Counted from the first letter of the stretch, positions 17,733-28,266 are shown. The stretch: 64,000 nucleotides of DNA from Methanobacterium sp. ERen5 (GCA_024167805.1 CP099988.1:372001-436000), one strand, 5' to 3'. Notes: a model not told the origin generated them from the letters alone. Program-made: numbers and translations.

Positions 17733-20700
17733 TTGATTAAAAAAATGATCATTATCATAATATTTATGGGAACTTGTTTAATATCACTACAATCCATCAC
17801 TGCTGCCAACGTTACAGTACATCCTGGTGAGAGTATTCAAACCGCTGTTAATGGTGCATCTGATGGAGATAATATCATTGTTTACGATGACAACAATAAA
17901 GCGTACACCTACAAGGAAAGTATTTCAATAAACAAAAAAGTTTACATAAAATCCAATGGTAATGTAACAATAGAGGCTAATAATAGCAGTTCTGCCGTTT
18001 TTACTGTGCATTCTGGAGGTTCTGGATCTTCAATTCAGAACTTCAAAATGACCAAAACCAATTACTGCATCATGATAAGCAATGCTAACAGCTGCATCAT
18101 ATCCAACAACATCATATCTGGTGCATCTTTAGTTGGAATTCAATTTTATGGGGATATTTACAATTCAAAGGTAACAGGCAACACCATAACCGGTGTTAAT
18201 CCGAGTGTAGGAAATGGAATTAGCTTTGAATATGGTACAGTTGTCAACAACACCATTAGTGGAAACAACATAAGTAACTTTTTAAATGGTATTATTTTTA
18301 ACAACAACAGTGAAAACAACACAGTATCAAACAACAGAGTAACATGTACGGGTTACAATGGTGTTGGAATTTACACCACTGACAATGCTCGAAGCATGAC
18401 CATAACAGGCAACACAGTAACAGGAGCTGAAGACGGAATAGCAGTACAGCAGATGGGAACCAACACAGCAACCAACTTCAACCTCAGCGGCAATACTGTT
18501 ACAGGAAATAAAAATGGTTTCTGGGTTCTTTTAACTGATAGTACCATTTCCAACAACACAGCTTCAGGAAACCTTGTAAGTGGGTTGGACATAACAGGAA
18601 GGAACAATAAGATCCTGAACAACACAGCTTCAAACAATGGCAATACAGGTATAACCCTAGCAGGTTATTCCAGTGCAGACTACAACACTGTGAGTGGAAA
18701 TATATTGAATAATAACACTGCGGGAATCAACAGTGCAAGTAACTATACAACTATTTCAAACAATTTACTTAATTACAATTCTGATAATGGAATTATCTCC
18801 ACCGCGGATCATGTGACAATCTCGGGAAACAACGTAACGAACACCAATGGAAGTGGTGTGTTGCTGGGGGTATTTACAACACAGTAACAGGCAATACCCT
18901 TCAAAATAATTTGATAGGACTCTACATCCAGAAATCTACCAATGCAGATTACAACCTAGTTTCTAACAACAATATATCCTACAACAACAATGGTATCAAC
19001 AGTGCCAGTCCATACACGAATTTTATTAACAACACCATAGATCATAACAATCAAACAGGACTCACAGTAACAGGTTCAAACTGTAACATAACTGGGAATT
19101 CCATGTGCTACAATGGTGAGGCCGGCCTTACAATTACGAGTACCAGTAACAGTGTTTTGTCCAACAGGTTGGAGCACAACCTTTATGGTGCTTCCTTCAG
19201 TAACTACAACGCTGCTAATTTCAATTTAAACAGCGTTGTTGGGAATACTTACCAGGTTTACAGTCCAGACACAACTGGTTATTTGAATGCACTCAACAAC
19301 TGGTGGGGATCAAATAGTTCTCCGGCAAATATCTATGGTTATTTCAACATAAATCCATGGATAGTTTTAACTCTTTCTGCCAATCCAAACCAGTTAATAA
19401 CAGGATCTAACTCCACAATCACCGCTGATTTAAACCACAACAGCAACGGGGTGGATGTTAGATCCCTGTATTCTGGTATGACCGTCCCAAATGGAATAAC
19501 TGTGAATTTTAGCAACGACACACTGGGAACTGTGACTCCTGTAAGTGGAACCACAGTTAATGGGACAGCTTCTGCTGTTTTTAATGCAGTGTCTCCAGGT
19601 ATTTCTAAGGTAAATGCCAATGTTAATTCACAGAACGTCTCAACAAATATTTCAATTTCTGTACCTGCAGCAGTTCCAACATCAGTCACTGCTAATCCTA
19701 TCACAGGTTACAAAGGAGTTGGGACAAACCTCATCGCTACTTTAAGGGACACTAAAAATAACATAACTCTTGCAGGTAAAACTATAAGATTCAGTGTCAA
19801 CGGTACGTTTTTAGGAACTGCTGTCACAAACAGTAATGGAGTAGCTACCTTCGCCTATACCGTTGCACAAAATATTGGTGTTTATTCTATATTAGCAGAA
19901 TTTATACAAGATTCAACCTACGCTGGAAGTAATGGAACAGCCAACTTAACAGTTGCAACAAACATTGCAGATGTACAGGTCACAAACACTGTGTCCAACA
20001 CCAGCCCTCACTACAAAGACACCATTACGTACACAGTGACAGTTACAAACAACGGTCCTTGTCCTGCTTTAAATGTTGCAGTCAATGAATGGTTAAACAA
20101 TGTTTACATAACCTACGTATCTGATGATAGCCATGGAGCATTAAACCTATCAAACGGAATATGGACCATAGGAACACTTACAAGCGGACAATCAGCAGTA
20201 CTGCACATCGTTGCAATTGCAAACACTCCAAACACATCCACAATCAACACAGCAACCTACAACCCCGTCACATCAGATCCAAACAGCACCAACAACAACC
20301 AAACAGCAACCATAACAGTACCTGCACTGAGTGCAGATATACAGGTAAATAACAGTGTGTCTAACACCAATCCCAACTACAACGACGTTATAACCTTCAC
20401 AGTAACAGTCACAAACAACGGACCAGACACCGCACAAAATGTAGCCATCTCAGAGTGGCTAAGTAACGGCAATATTGCTTATATTTCAGATGATAGTAAT
20501 GGAGCATTAAACCTATCAAACGGAATATGGACCATAGGAACACTTACAAGTGGACAATCAGCAACATTACACATTGTGGCCAGAGCTAACACTCCAAACA
20601 CATCCATAATCAACACAGCGACCTACACCCCAGTTACACTGGATCCAAACAGCACCAACAACAACCAAACAGTTACCATAACAGTACCTGCTGTAAATGC

Positions 20701-21058
20701 AGACATACAGGTAAATAACAGTGTATCAAACACCAATCCAAACTACAACGAAGTCATAACCTTCACAGTAACAGTCACAAACAACGGACCAGACACTGTT
20801 CAAAACGTGGCAGTGAGTGAATGGTTAAGTAACGGTAATATAACTTACATATCCGATGATAGCCAGGGAGCATTAAACCTATCAAACGGAATATGGACCA
20901 TAGGAACACTTACAAGTGGACAATCAGCAACATTACACATTGTGGCCAAGGCAACAACTAGAAACACAACCATCCAAAACACAGTAACCTACAACCCACA
21001 AATAAACGATACCAACAGCAACAACAACAGTCAAAGTGTGAACATCACAGTTACATGA
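17733..21058 (+). CDS. secreted beta-helix surface protein with three DUF11 repeats (frame break at 18866-18870)
   Basis: About 1108 residues once a missing G in the G5 run at 18866-18870 is restored, joining VLLG to GIYNTVTGN as in the paralogue at 9149. The start is TTG 17733 with GGTGA at 17723-17727; a farther upstream in-frame start at 17691 lacks a site. Order: signal peptide (IIIIIFMGTCLISLQSITA), NosD-like beta-helix of about 500 residues very similar to 9149, NWWGSN motif, two Ig-like segments (about 600-745), then three near-identical DUF11 domains of 122 residues with the repeating core VTVTNNGP. DUF11 domains are common in archaeal and bacterial surface proteins. No C-terminal anchor is visible. 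Likely a cell-surface adhesin-like protein. Confidence 0.85.
19967..21055 (+). repeat. three tandem DUF11-coding repeats of about 366 bp
   Basis: Repeat units begin at 19967, 20333 and 20699 with the same codon phase (GCA GAT/GAC) and a 366-base period. Units two and three are nearly identical over long stretches; unit one is more diverged. All encode DUF11 domains with the VTVTNNGP core and a LSNGIWTIGTLTSGQSA segment. Confidence 0.9.
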
Positions 21059-21075
21059 ATATCTAAAACCATGAA

Positions 21076-21115
21076 GGGGTTTAACAGCCCCCATTCCTTT
21101 TCCCCTAATTTTTGA
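21076..21115 (+). terminator. GC hairpin and T-rich tract after surface gene
   Basis: GGGG (21076-21079), a loop of about eight bases and CCCCC (21088-21092) form a stem, followed by T-rich runs from 21097 onward. It lies 18 bases after the stop codon at 21058. Confidence 0.5.
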
Positions 21116-21252
21116 GATTTTTTTGGAAAATAACCCATTAATCAATTAAAAAAAACTTTGAGGCATTTCTCTGTAAAATTTACAAGGAATATTCCATGTT
21201 CATTTGGTACGGAATAAAAATGTTTGGCTAAAAATTTTGGAGTTTGATAAAA

Positions 21253-21705
21253 ATGATGACAGTTGCTATTGTTAAAAGAAAGTTAAAGCCTGGAAAAACC
21301 TATGAGGACTTTAGAAAGGCATGGTACCACACAGTTGGGTTCGGTGCCAGTACTCGGATGTACACTGCAATCAACGTGTTCGATCCAACTGAAATTATTG
21401 TAATGGGATTTGTTGAATCTGAAGTAGCTGATTTTATGGAGGGTTTGAAAATTGATGTGAATGAAAGGCTTGAAAATCCACTCGACGATATAATAGAACC
21501 TGACATAGTAAGGCAGTTTGGAATGGTAGTCTCTGAAGATGATTTCTCTCCTGCAGGGGCCATTGAGTATAAAGATGCGTCCATTGAAAACATAGAAACA
21601 AATATGCAGCAAGTCTACAATGACATTTCTAAGATTGCAAAGATGATTGAAACAGCCTCTGCTGAAAGGGATGAACTCAAAAAAAGGAATCAACAACTAA
21701 AATAG
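21253..21705 (+). CDS. small protein with ABM-like dimeric alpha/beta-barrel N-terminus
   Basis: About 150 residues. The N-terminal 100 residues (TVAIVKRKLKPGKTYEDFRK, then a His-containing AWYHTVGFGAS and INVFDPTEIIVMGFVE) resemble ferredoxin-like dimeric alpha/beta-barrel proteins of the ABM/EthD type. This is a fold-level impression, not a firm family call. The last 45 residues form a charged helix (MQQVYNDISKIAKMIETASA) suggestive of a coiled coil. I prefer ATG 21253, 10 bases after GGAG at 21239-21242, over the TTG at 21244 that touches the site. A 5' fragment of a close homologue lies at 26060, so the gene was duplicated. Function unknown. Confidence 0.65.
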   Translation: MMTVAIVKRKLKPGKTYEDFRKAWYHTVGFGASTRMYTAINVFDPTEIIVMGFVESEVADFMEGLKIDVNERLENPLDDIIEPDIVRQFGMVVSEDDFSPAGAIEYKDASIENIETNMQQVYNDISKIAKMIETASAERDELKKRNQQLK

Positions 21706-21922
21706 CCCATATTTTTCCAAGTGTTCGAAATTCTGATATTTCATAACTACTTTCATATTTTTCATGATTCAATAAATTCATAGATGGAGGGAATACATTT
21801 ATCATTTCTTCAAATCTAATTTATAATAGAGATAAATAGTTTAGAACCGTGGCCATTTAAACTGTTATTTAATAATTGGACATATTTTCGCATTATTTGA
21901 CCCATAAATTTGAGGAGTTCAT

Positions 21923-22962
21923 ATGCAAAATAATACAATTTTAACAGGAATATTAATTATTTTATGCGTATTAGTTGCTTTAATAGGTTATACAAACCCC
22001 ACTACTCCTAACATATTAACGATTGAACCATCAACTGTGGTTGTCAATCCTGGACAAAGCATTCAAACTACGATCAACTCAGCACCTGCAGGATCCACCA
22101 TAATTGTTAATCATGGAAATTACACAGAAAACCTTAAAATATTAAAAAACATCACATTAACTGCTAACGGTACAGTAAATCTCAAACAAGTAAATATTGC
22201 CTACACTGGATGCAAAGTGGAAGGTTTCAGCTTCAGTGGAGATTATCCAATTGTAATCACAAGCACCAGAGACGTTGAAATAATTGGGAATAATATATCT
22301 TCAAATTTAAATGGAATTATGAGTACGGGAACAAATGTAAACCTTGTAATATCCTCAAATACATTAATAGGCACAAATCCATTTTATGGTAATAATATGG
22401 CCTTTGAAGGTCCATTATACAATTCAACAATCCAAAATAATGTTTTGTCCGATGCAGAGTTCGGAATGTTGTACGATGCCCCAAGTAGAAATATTACGAT
22501 AGAAAACAACATTGTTACAAATAATTATAACTTGAACAACCCAAGAGATCCTTTAGTTCATACTGGAACTGGGATATACACAGTTGCAGGAAGTACTGAC
22601 TTTAAAATCTTAAACAACACCGTAAATAACACTCGAGACAGTATTGCGGTTGAAGATTTGGGAGGGGATTGTCAACAGGCTTCATCATTGAAAACAACAC
22701 AGTAATAAATAGTTTTAATGGTGTGTGGGCGAAAATAAGCAACAGTTTAATACAGAATAACAATTTCAGCAATAATACTGCTGGTGTGGATGTGGTTGGG
22801 ACTGGGAACATAATAAAAGACAATATCATAGAAAATAACAGTGTTGTAGGAATAGCACTGACCACCAAACAAGCCAATGACTACAACACCCTCATAAACA
22901 ATACATTAACTGGTAATGGAGGTCCATACTATACAGTGGGACCTGGCAGAATAATGATGTAA
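21923..22962 (+). CDS. short NosD-like beta-helix exported protein (frame break at 22661-22670)
   Basis: About 346 residues when one base is restored in the G/T runs at 22661-22670, joining SIAVEDLGGD to LSTGFIIENNTVINSFNGVW; the frame then continues through beta-helix rungs to 22962. An N-terminal hydrophobic segment (ILTGILIILCVLVALIGYTN) serves as anchor or signal. VVNPGQSIQTTINSAPAGSTI then matches the start of the larger NosD-like proteins at 9149 and 17733. It lacks the long repeats and C-terminal Ig/DUF11 domains of those proteins. A GAGG site precedes the ATG at 21923. A short direct repeat of about 17 bp (around 22952-22989) spans the stop codon. Confidence 0.75.
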
Positions 22963-23038
22963 CATTTTTAATGATGTAAACATTTTTAATCTCTTTTTCT
23001 TATCATATCTCATTAAATTTCATTTTACTCATTTCAAT

Positions 23039-23791
23039 TTAAATATTGACCATTACATACAATATAACTCCTAAAATTATCATGAAGATTAGTCCATTTT
23101 TAGTTCTTAAATCAAAAGGTAAAACTTTGTTTATTTTGTCAGGGAACAAAAATAAGCTTTGAATCCCTAAAGCAATGCAAATACTGATAATAACTACTCC
23201 AAGTGGGTAATGTCCAATCATTCGTACGGTAGAGCTGGTTATACAAATTCCTATTATTATTGAAATAGTTCCATAAATAATAGGGACATAACCCGGTCCA
23301 ATAGGCATTTTCATTTCAGAATATTCATATCTACTTTTATCACTGAAGGTTTCCATACGATGTAACATTAATATTAAAGGAAATACCAATGGCAAAATCA
23401 TTGCAAGACCATCCACAACATTTTGAAAATAGATTCCAGCAACGATACCCGCCATAACAAATAAGGGTACTAAATAGTAATTTAGTCCTACTACCTCTGC
23501 ATTATACCCATCATCTTCATATTTATCAGTGAATTTACCATCAAAATTCATAACTATGCTTAAAGGTACAGTACAGAAGCTAAAAAAGATCAATAAAAAA
23601 TTAATGTTCATAACATCTCCAGCAATAAAACTTATAATTAAAAGAGAGATTGTAAAATATATTGCGAATAATAAAGCGCCTTTTAATTGATCTTTTCTAT
23701 TAGTTTGAATATGATAATTAAAAGCTAAATTATAGCCTTTTTTACTGAATATCAATTTTATATTAGTGAGTAATGTATTTTCGATTGTCAT
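23039..23791 (-). CDS. membrane protein of unknown function
   Basis: A 250-residue protein with about seven hydrophobic segments and a cytoplasmic-looking N-terminus. An acidic loop (NFDGKFTDKYEDDGYNAEVV) lies near residue 85 and a basic/acidic loop (HRMETFSDKSRYEYSEMKM) near 145. I do not recognise a family. It is convergent with the surface gene ending at 22962 and co-directional with the membrane gene at 23836. The ATG start at 23791 lacks a strong ribosome site. It lies in a region with remnant genes and a recombinase, so it may be accessory. Confidence 0.55.
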   Translation of the reverse strand: MTIENTLLTNIKLIFSKKGYNLAFNYHIQTNRKDQLKGALLFAIYFTISLLIISFIAGDVMNINFLLIFFSFCTVPLSIVMNFDGKFTDKYEDDGYNAEVVGLNYYLVPLFVMAGIVAGIYFQNVVDGLAMILPLVFPLILMLHRMETFSDKSRYEYSEMKMPIGPGYVPIIYGTISIIIGICITSSTVRMIGHYPLGVVIISICIALGIQSLFLFPDKINKVLPFDLRTKNGLIFMIILGVILYVMVNI

Positions 23792-23835
23792 TGTGTCTTT
23801 ATCTTATTAAAAATAAAATAATAGTAATTATATCA

Positions 23836-24546
23836 TTAAAAGTAACGAACAATATCTTTATTTTTAATCAATTCTGAACTTCCTGCTGTTATTAAAAAAA
23901 TTCCCCCAAGAATTCCAAATATAGGCATGGTGAAAATTAACCATATTGCTATCAGTATCAGTACAATTCCCCCAAGTTTAGGTTGAGGAATAATCACAAA
24001 CAATGCGATTATAAATCCTATAATAGCGGATATGATGGCATTTACTGACCAATATAGACTATTTGGTTCTATCATTTGTATAGTAGTTAAATATAAACCA
24101 ATAATTCCCATGGTAAAAATAATAATACTGCCCAAAATACTAAAAAAGAATGAATCATATTTTAACTTGTTTCTTTTCAATGTTTCATCATTTTTAGTTC
24201 TTTTAAAAACATAATAACTTGTTAAAAATAATAATATCGCACTAAATGTCCCTAATAGTGTCAAATTGATAAGTAACCATATTCCGATTATTATCAATAT
24301 TATTCCTCCAATTTTAGGCTTAAAACCAAGGATAAAGATCGTGGTAATTATTCCTAAAAATGAAGCTAAAATAACAGTTACAGGTCCAATATACATATAA
24401 GAATTTAAATTATATTCCATAAACAATATTAATATTATTAAGCCAAGTAGCAAGCTAACTGTACTGCCCATTATTCCTAATACTAATTCATGTTTTTCAA
24501 TCTTTTTTTGTTTTGAGAAATTTTCTGACAATAATATGATAATCAC
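23836..24546 (-). CDS. membrane protein with internal duplication
   Basis: About 230 residues made of two similar four-helix halves. LGIITTIFILGFKPKIGGIILII then IGIWLLI in the first half matches IGFIIALFVIIPQPKLGGIVLI then LIAIWLIF in the second, both with the K(I/L)GG turn. Such duplicated helical units occur in several small membrane families; I do not assign one. The reading frame opens with GTG at 24546, but that GTG lies inside an AGGTGA ribosome site, so the real start may be TTG at 24531. Function unknown. Confidence 0.55.
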   Translation of the reverse strand: MIIILLSENFSKQKKIEKHELVLGIMGSTVSLLLGLIILILFMEYNLNSYMYIGPVTVILASFLGIITTIFILGFKPKIGGIILIIIGIWLLINLTLLGTFSAILLFLTSYYVFKRTKNDETLKRNKLKYDSFFFSILGSIIIFTMGIIGLYLTTIQMIEPNSLYWSVNAIISAIIGFIIALFVIIPQPKLGGIVLILIAIWLIFTMPIFGILGGIFLITAGSSELIKNKDIVRYF

Positions 24547-24710
24547 CTTGAGTATGATTATATTATTATATGCAATTAATATTTAAAAACGTACTATTTT
24601 TATTTTGTTTATCATTATCCGACATAAAAACAATGGATTTATTCGCCATTGATCCAAAATGTGTCAACTTTAAATTCTTAAAAAAAATTAAAGGAAAAAA
24701 TTTAATCCTT

Positions 24711-24870
24711 TTATAATGTTTTTAAGTACTCTGTTACATTTTTATAGTATTTTGATGTGTATTCATCTGTTGTTGGGTCGTAATTGTTTACTATTAAATT
24801 GTGAGTAGCTTGTATTCCTTCATCTCGGATGTGATCTTTAATTATTTCTTTTGCATTATTTCCAAATGCT
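24711..24870 (-). pseudogene. C-terminal remnant of an unidentified gene
   Basis: On the minus strand an open frame with coding-like composition ends at 24711 (residues DHIRDEGIQATHNLIVNN, YDPTTDEYTSKYYKNVTEYL). It has no credible start and runs into the 5' end of the plus-strand gene at 24871. It looks like the 3' end of a gene cut off by rearrangement. I do not recognise the family. From 24547 to 24710 I see nothing. Confidence 0.35.
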
Positions 24871-25245
24871 GTGGCTGTTTTTGTAAATGACGGAATACAA
24901 GCTAAAGAAACATTTAAAATAAATTCACTGACGTTTTTGCAAGTTTATCAGTATCTCAACAGTTTATCTAATATCCAGTTTGTATGCAGTTTTTCTCAGA
25001 AGTTTAAGACTGAAATTTATCCATTTTTCAAACAATTTGAACTGGTTAACAAAGAACAGTACAAACAAAAACGTAAAACTGAAATTAATGTTACATATCC
25101 CCTTTACTTTGCCATTAGTATCATTAGCTTTATTATTTACATTAAGATTGCCTCATATGTAGATTATTCAATTGGGATAATTGGAGGTATTTGGTTTGCA
25201 TTCTTGATGTTTAGAACGTTGGTATATATTGGAGGTAAGACATGA
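24871..25245 (+). CDS. small membrane protein, possibly 5'-truncated
   Basis: Up to 124 residues from a GTG at 24871. The N-terminal half is polar (KINSLTFLQVYQYLNSLSN) and the C-terminal 50 residues contain two transmembrane helices (LYFAISIISFIIYIKI and IGIIGGIWFAFLMFRTLVYI). No ribosome site precedes the GTG, and its first codons overlap a remnant on the other strand, so the true N-terminus may have been lost at a junction. Its stop overlaps the next ATG (ATGA at 25242), indicating co-translation with the YdjM-like gene. Function unknown. Confidence 0.5.
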   Translation: MAVFVNDGIQAKETFKINSLTFLQVYQYLNSLSNIQFVCSFSQKFKTEIYPFFKQFELVNKEQYKQKRKTEINVTYPLYFAISIISFIIYIKIASYVDYSIGIIGGIWFAFLMFRTLVYIGGKT

Positions 25246-25886
25246 AATGGTACACTCACATTATTGGTGCTATTGTATTTTTCCTATTATTCGCATGTTT
25301 AACAGGATTAAATCAATGGTTAATTGGTTTAGTCTTTGCAGGATGGATTTCTGTATTACCTGACCTTTTGGACATGTTTGCTCCTAAACACAAGAGTTTT
25401 GGCCACTCTATTTTTTTGGTTTTACCTTGTTTGATTGTTTGCTTATTTAATGTAACAATTGGAATCGCATTAATAATAGGGCTCATGTCCCACACCATAT
25501 TGGATATTTTGACAACCAATGGAACACCAGCACTTACACCATTGACCAAAACCAATTTTGCTATTTTATATAGAAAAAGAAGAATTAGAACTGGAACAAA
25601 TCAGGATAAAGCATTATTTATAACACTTGTTTTTCTATTGATTCCAATACTATTTTTTAACATTGGAACGTTGCAAATCAATGGAACATCTGTTAATAGT
25701 TTTTTAGGATTTCACAGTTTAGTTACAGGTAAGATGAATGAAACAGATAAAAATGTTGAGAAAATAAATGAGAATCTCAATATAAACTTGAAAATAAGTC
25801 AAGACATGAATGGGATCATTAAATTAGAACATGTTAGTGATAATGAAACATCTATTTTGATCAAAAGCAATGACTCCCCTGGTTGA
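25242..25886 (+). CDS. YdjM/DUF457-type membrane-bound metal-dependent hydrolase-like protein
   Basis: A 214-residue protein with 4-5 hydrophobic segments. It has the family pattern of conserved polar residues in membrane loops: MKWYTHIIGAIVF at the N-terminus (His), LPDLLDMFAPKHKSFGHS (Asp and two His) near residues 45-62, and SHTILDILTTNGTPALTP (His and Asp) near 87-104. These match the His/Asp set of the LexA-regulated YdjM group, annotated as membrane-bound metal-dependent hydrolases. The actual reaction is unknown. GGAGGT before the ATG is a strong ribosome site. The polar C-terminal 50 residues are unusual for the family. Confidence 0.75.
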   Translation: MKWYTHIIGAIVFFLLFACLTGLNQWLIGLVFAGWISVLPDLLDMFAPKHKSFGHSIFLVLPCLIVCLFNVTIGIALIIGLMSHTILDILTTNGTPALTPLTKTNFAILYRKRRIRTGTNQDKALFITLVFLLIPILFFNIGTLQINGTSVNSFLGFHSLVTGKMNETDKNVEKINENLNINLKISQDMNGIIKLEHVSDNETSILIKSNDSPG

Positions 25887-26059
25887 TACTATGCTAAGTT
25901 TCTTTGCAAATTATCATCAAAGATTAGTCCTTGCGAAATAGTATGATCAACAGAGGATTGATATTTAGCCGACTAAATTTTAACTATAAAATCCGTTAAA
26001 TATAATTGAACATAATAATTATATAAACAGGCATTATTGAAAAAAATTTAGGGAACAGT

Positions 26060-26161
26060 TTGAAATATGATGACTTTGCTATTGTAACAAGGAAGCTTAA
26101 ACCTGAAAAAAGCTATGAAGATTTTAGAAATCACACCGAATGTAGTAAATATAACATCTAA
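26060..26161 (+). pseudogene. 5' remnant of a homologue of the 21253 gene
   Basis: A 33-codon frame (TTG 26060 to TAA 26161) containing FAIVTRKLKPEKSYEDFRNH matches the beginning of the intact protein at 21253 (VAIVKRKLKPGKTYEDFRK). It then diverges and stops. It shows that this segment was duplicated or exchanged and cut. The flanks 25887-26059 hold nothing else recognisable. Confidence 0.6.
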
Positions 26162-26205
26162 AGAATTATGAGAAATTTAAAAGAAAGTTATAGAGATCAG
26201 ATCAT

Positions 26206-26640
26206 TTACTGAGCAACTTCCGTTATTTTACCTCTAAACTGACTCATATATAATTTATAGTAAAACCCACCCATATTCATGAGTTCTTGATGGTTGCCCC
26301 TTTCTACTATTTTTCCATTGTCAATTACCAATATTTGGTGGGAATTTTGTATGGTGGAAAGTCTGTGGGCTATTATAAACGAAGTTTTACCTTCTTGCAG
26401 CTTTAAAAGTCCCTCTTGAATTTGTTTTTCTGTCCTTGTATCCACGTTGCTGGTGGCCTCATCAAGGATGAGCATGCGTGGCTCAGCAACCATTGCCCTG
26501 GCAATTGTAAGCATTTGTTGTTGACCCTGACTCAGTTCAGAACCACCATATTGTAACACAGTATCGTATCCCTGAGGTTGCATTATTATGAAATCATGGG
26601 CATTGGCCTGCTTAGCAGCCATTATACATTCGTCTTAACT
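26206..26640 (-). pseudogene. 3' remnant of a multidrug-type ABC exporter ATPase
   Basis: Only the last 140 or so codons of an ABC exporter survive. Present are the helical-domain segment AKQANAHDFIIMQPQGYDT, signature LSQGQQQ (usual LSGGQ), Walker B MLILDEAT, D-loop SNVDTRTE and H-loop IIAHRLST. Homology extends just upstream of ATG 26622 as DECI and then meets a TAA. Walker A and the whole membrane domain are absent, so it cannot be active. It is not a copy of the lasso-cluster exporter at 50637. The break lies about 240 bases from the recombinase gene, consistent with truncation by integration. Confidence 0.75.
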
Positions 26641-26881
26641 GACCCATTTTTTAGCGTATTTCAGGTTGTTCATAATTGTAACAAAAAGCCCGACTAGCTT
26701 TACGGTTTTAAATTATAAAAAAAGACTGAATTTTGAGATACATCAAGATTAAATTTATTCCATGACCCTTTTGTTCCTACTGATTATCCTTGCTAATTTT
26801 AGAATTGGATTTTTTTGTAAACAACAAACCTCTTAATATTTCAAGAAAAATATTAATACAAATTAATTATATAATAATACT

Positions 26882-28093
26882 ATGGATAGTGAAAATGAAG
26901 ATCTTTTGGAAGAATGGTTCAACATAAAAAATATTTCTCCAGGCACCCAGAGAAATTATAGAATCAGTTTAAGATATTTTATTAAACTTATCAATAAGCA
27001 ACCCCTGGAATTGATTGAAGAAGCAGAAAAACAAGAAGCAGAAAACATTATCCCAAGAAAACGCAATGTCAATAAATATCTTCTAAAATATAAAAAATTC
27101 TTATATCAAAGCAAATTAGCACCATCAACAGCGAATCTTTATTTTTATTCCATCAGATCATTTTACAAAGCATTTGATATAAGTTTAATAGATATTGAAT
27201 TAAACTCAGGAGATATTGGTCTAGAAAAAAATATTGGTAAACCTTTAACTCGTAAAGAAATCTATCAACTTGTAAATGTTGCTCCACCTAGAGAACGAGC
27301 TTTAATTTATTTAATGGCACTTTCTGGCATGGGCCAAAAAGAGGCCAGAAACTTAACAATTAGACAATTATTATATTTTGCGAGCTCTGCAATAGATAAA
27401 AAATTGGACAACGTTTTTGATTTATTTAGGTATGAAGAGGAAATACTATCTGAAATTTTGACCATCGAAATTACCCGAAGCAAAAGTAACATAAGACACC
27501 ATACTTTCTTACCTCCCGAAGCTACTAGAGAAATTATAACCTATCTAAAGGAACGTTGCTATGGTAGAAACAAAAAGATTAGAATAAAAAATAATGATGA
27601 TACTATTTTTGTAAATGTCTCTGGAAAAAAGTTAAGTAGGGACAGTGTTGTGACAAATTTCCGTAGATTAGGTCTTAAAGCAGGTTTTCAAAGGGAAAGA
27701 AATACTTATAGTTTCTGGAGAGCTCATGCCTTGAGAAAATATTTTATCAGCATTATAATTAACAAAACATCCTCCAAAATATTTGCAGACTACATGGCAG
27801 GGCATAAAATAAATAAACAGGATAGAACTTACTGGCAAGTAAATCCCGATGACCTTAAAAAACATTACTTGGAAGTCTTACCTTCGCTTTCATTAGATCA
27901 AGAAAAACTAAAGGAGTTGAAAACAATGTATTCTCAAAAAAACCTGAATAATTCGAAATATGAAGAAATAGCTGCTTTAGCACATGAATTGGCAGAAATT
28001 AAGGAGAGATTTGAAGAAAGAAACAAACTATTGGATGAAATATTGACAGATCCCAACCTTTTAAAAAAGATAAATGACAGGAATCAGGAATAA
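26882..28093 (+). CDS. tyrosine recombinase / integrase
   Basis: A 403-residue protein with a SAM-like N-terminal core-binding domain (about residues 1-110, SPGTQRNYRISLRYFIKLIN) and a catalytic domain from about 120. The box with H-x-x-R is HALRKYF (H282, R285), followed by MAGHKINKQDRTYW with the GH histidine and a candidate nucleophile Tyr. The usual first Arg (GxR) is replaced by SGMGQKEARNLT, a variation I believe also occurs in archaeal integrases. The C-terminal 60 residues form a charged coiled-coil-like tail (YEEIAALAHELAEIKERFEE). A TATA-like stretch close before the ATG suggests a leaderless transcript. It marks the boundary of the glycan island; I could not identify att repeats. 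Confidence 0.85.
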   Translation: MDSENEDLLEEWFNIKNISPGTQRNYRISLRYFIKLINKQPLELIEEAEKQEAENIIPRKRNVNKYLLKYKKFLYQSKLAPSTANLYFYSIRSFYKAFDISLIDIELNSGDIGLEKNIGKPLTRKEIYQLVNVAPPRERALIYLMALSGMGQKEARNLTIRQLLYFASSAIDKKLDNVFDLFRYEEEILSEILTIEITRSKSNIRHHTFLPPEATREIITYLKERCYGRNKKIRIKNNDDTIFVNVSGKKLSRDSVVTNFRRLGLKAGFQRERNTYSFWRAHALRKYFISIIINKTSSKIFADYMAGHKINKQDRTYWQVNPDDLKKHYLEVLPSLSLDQEKLKELKTMYSQKNLNNSKYEEIAALAHELAEIKERFEERNKLLDEILTDPNLLKKINDRNQE

Positions 28094-28266
28094 TTCGTAA
28101 AACCAATTAAAAATTTTCGTAGGACTCAAACTTATCATCAATACATTAAGAAAAAATTAAATTCATGTCCTATTTTTAAGTTTAATAGCAAACATCAAAC
28201 TACCATAAGGTACGCATCTCGTGCTAAGACGACACAGATAAATTTTTACTAAAAAAATAATGAAAT

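Noticed and set aside
26206..26640. ABC ATPase as a functional exporter subunit
   Set aside because: It lacks Walker A and the membrane domain, and a stop codon precedes the remaining homology.
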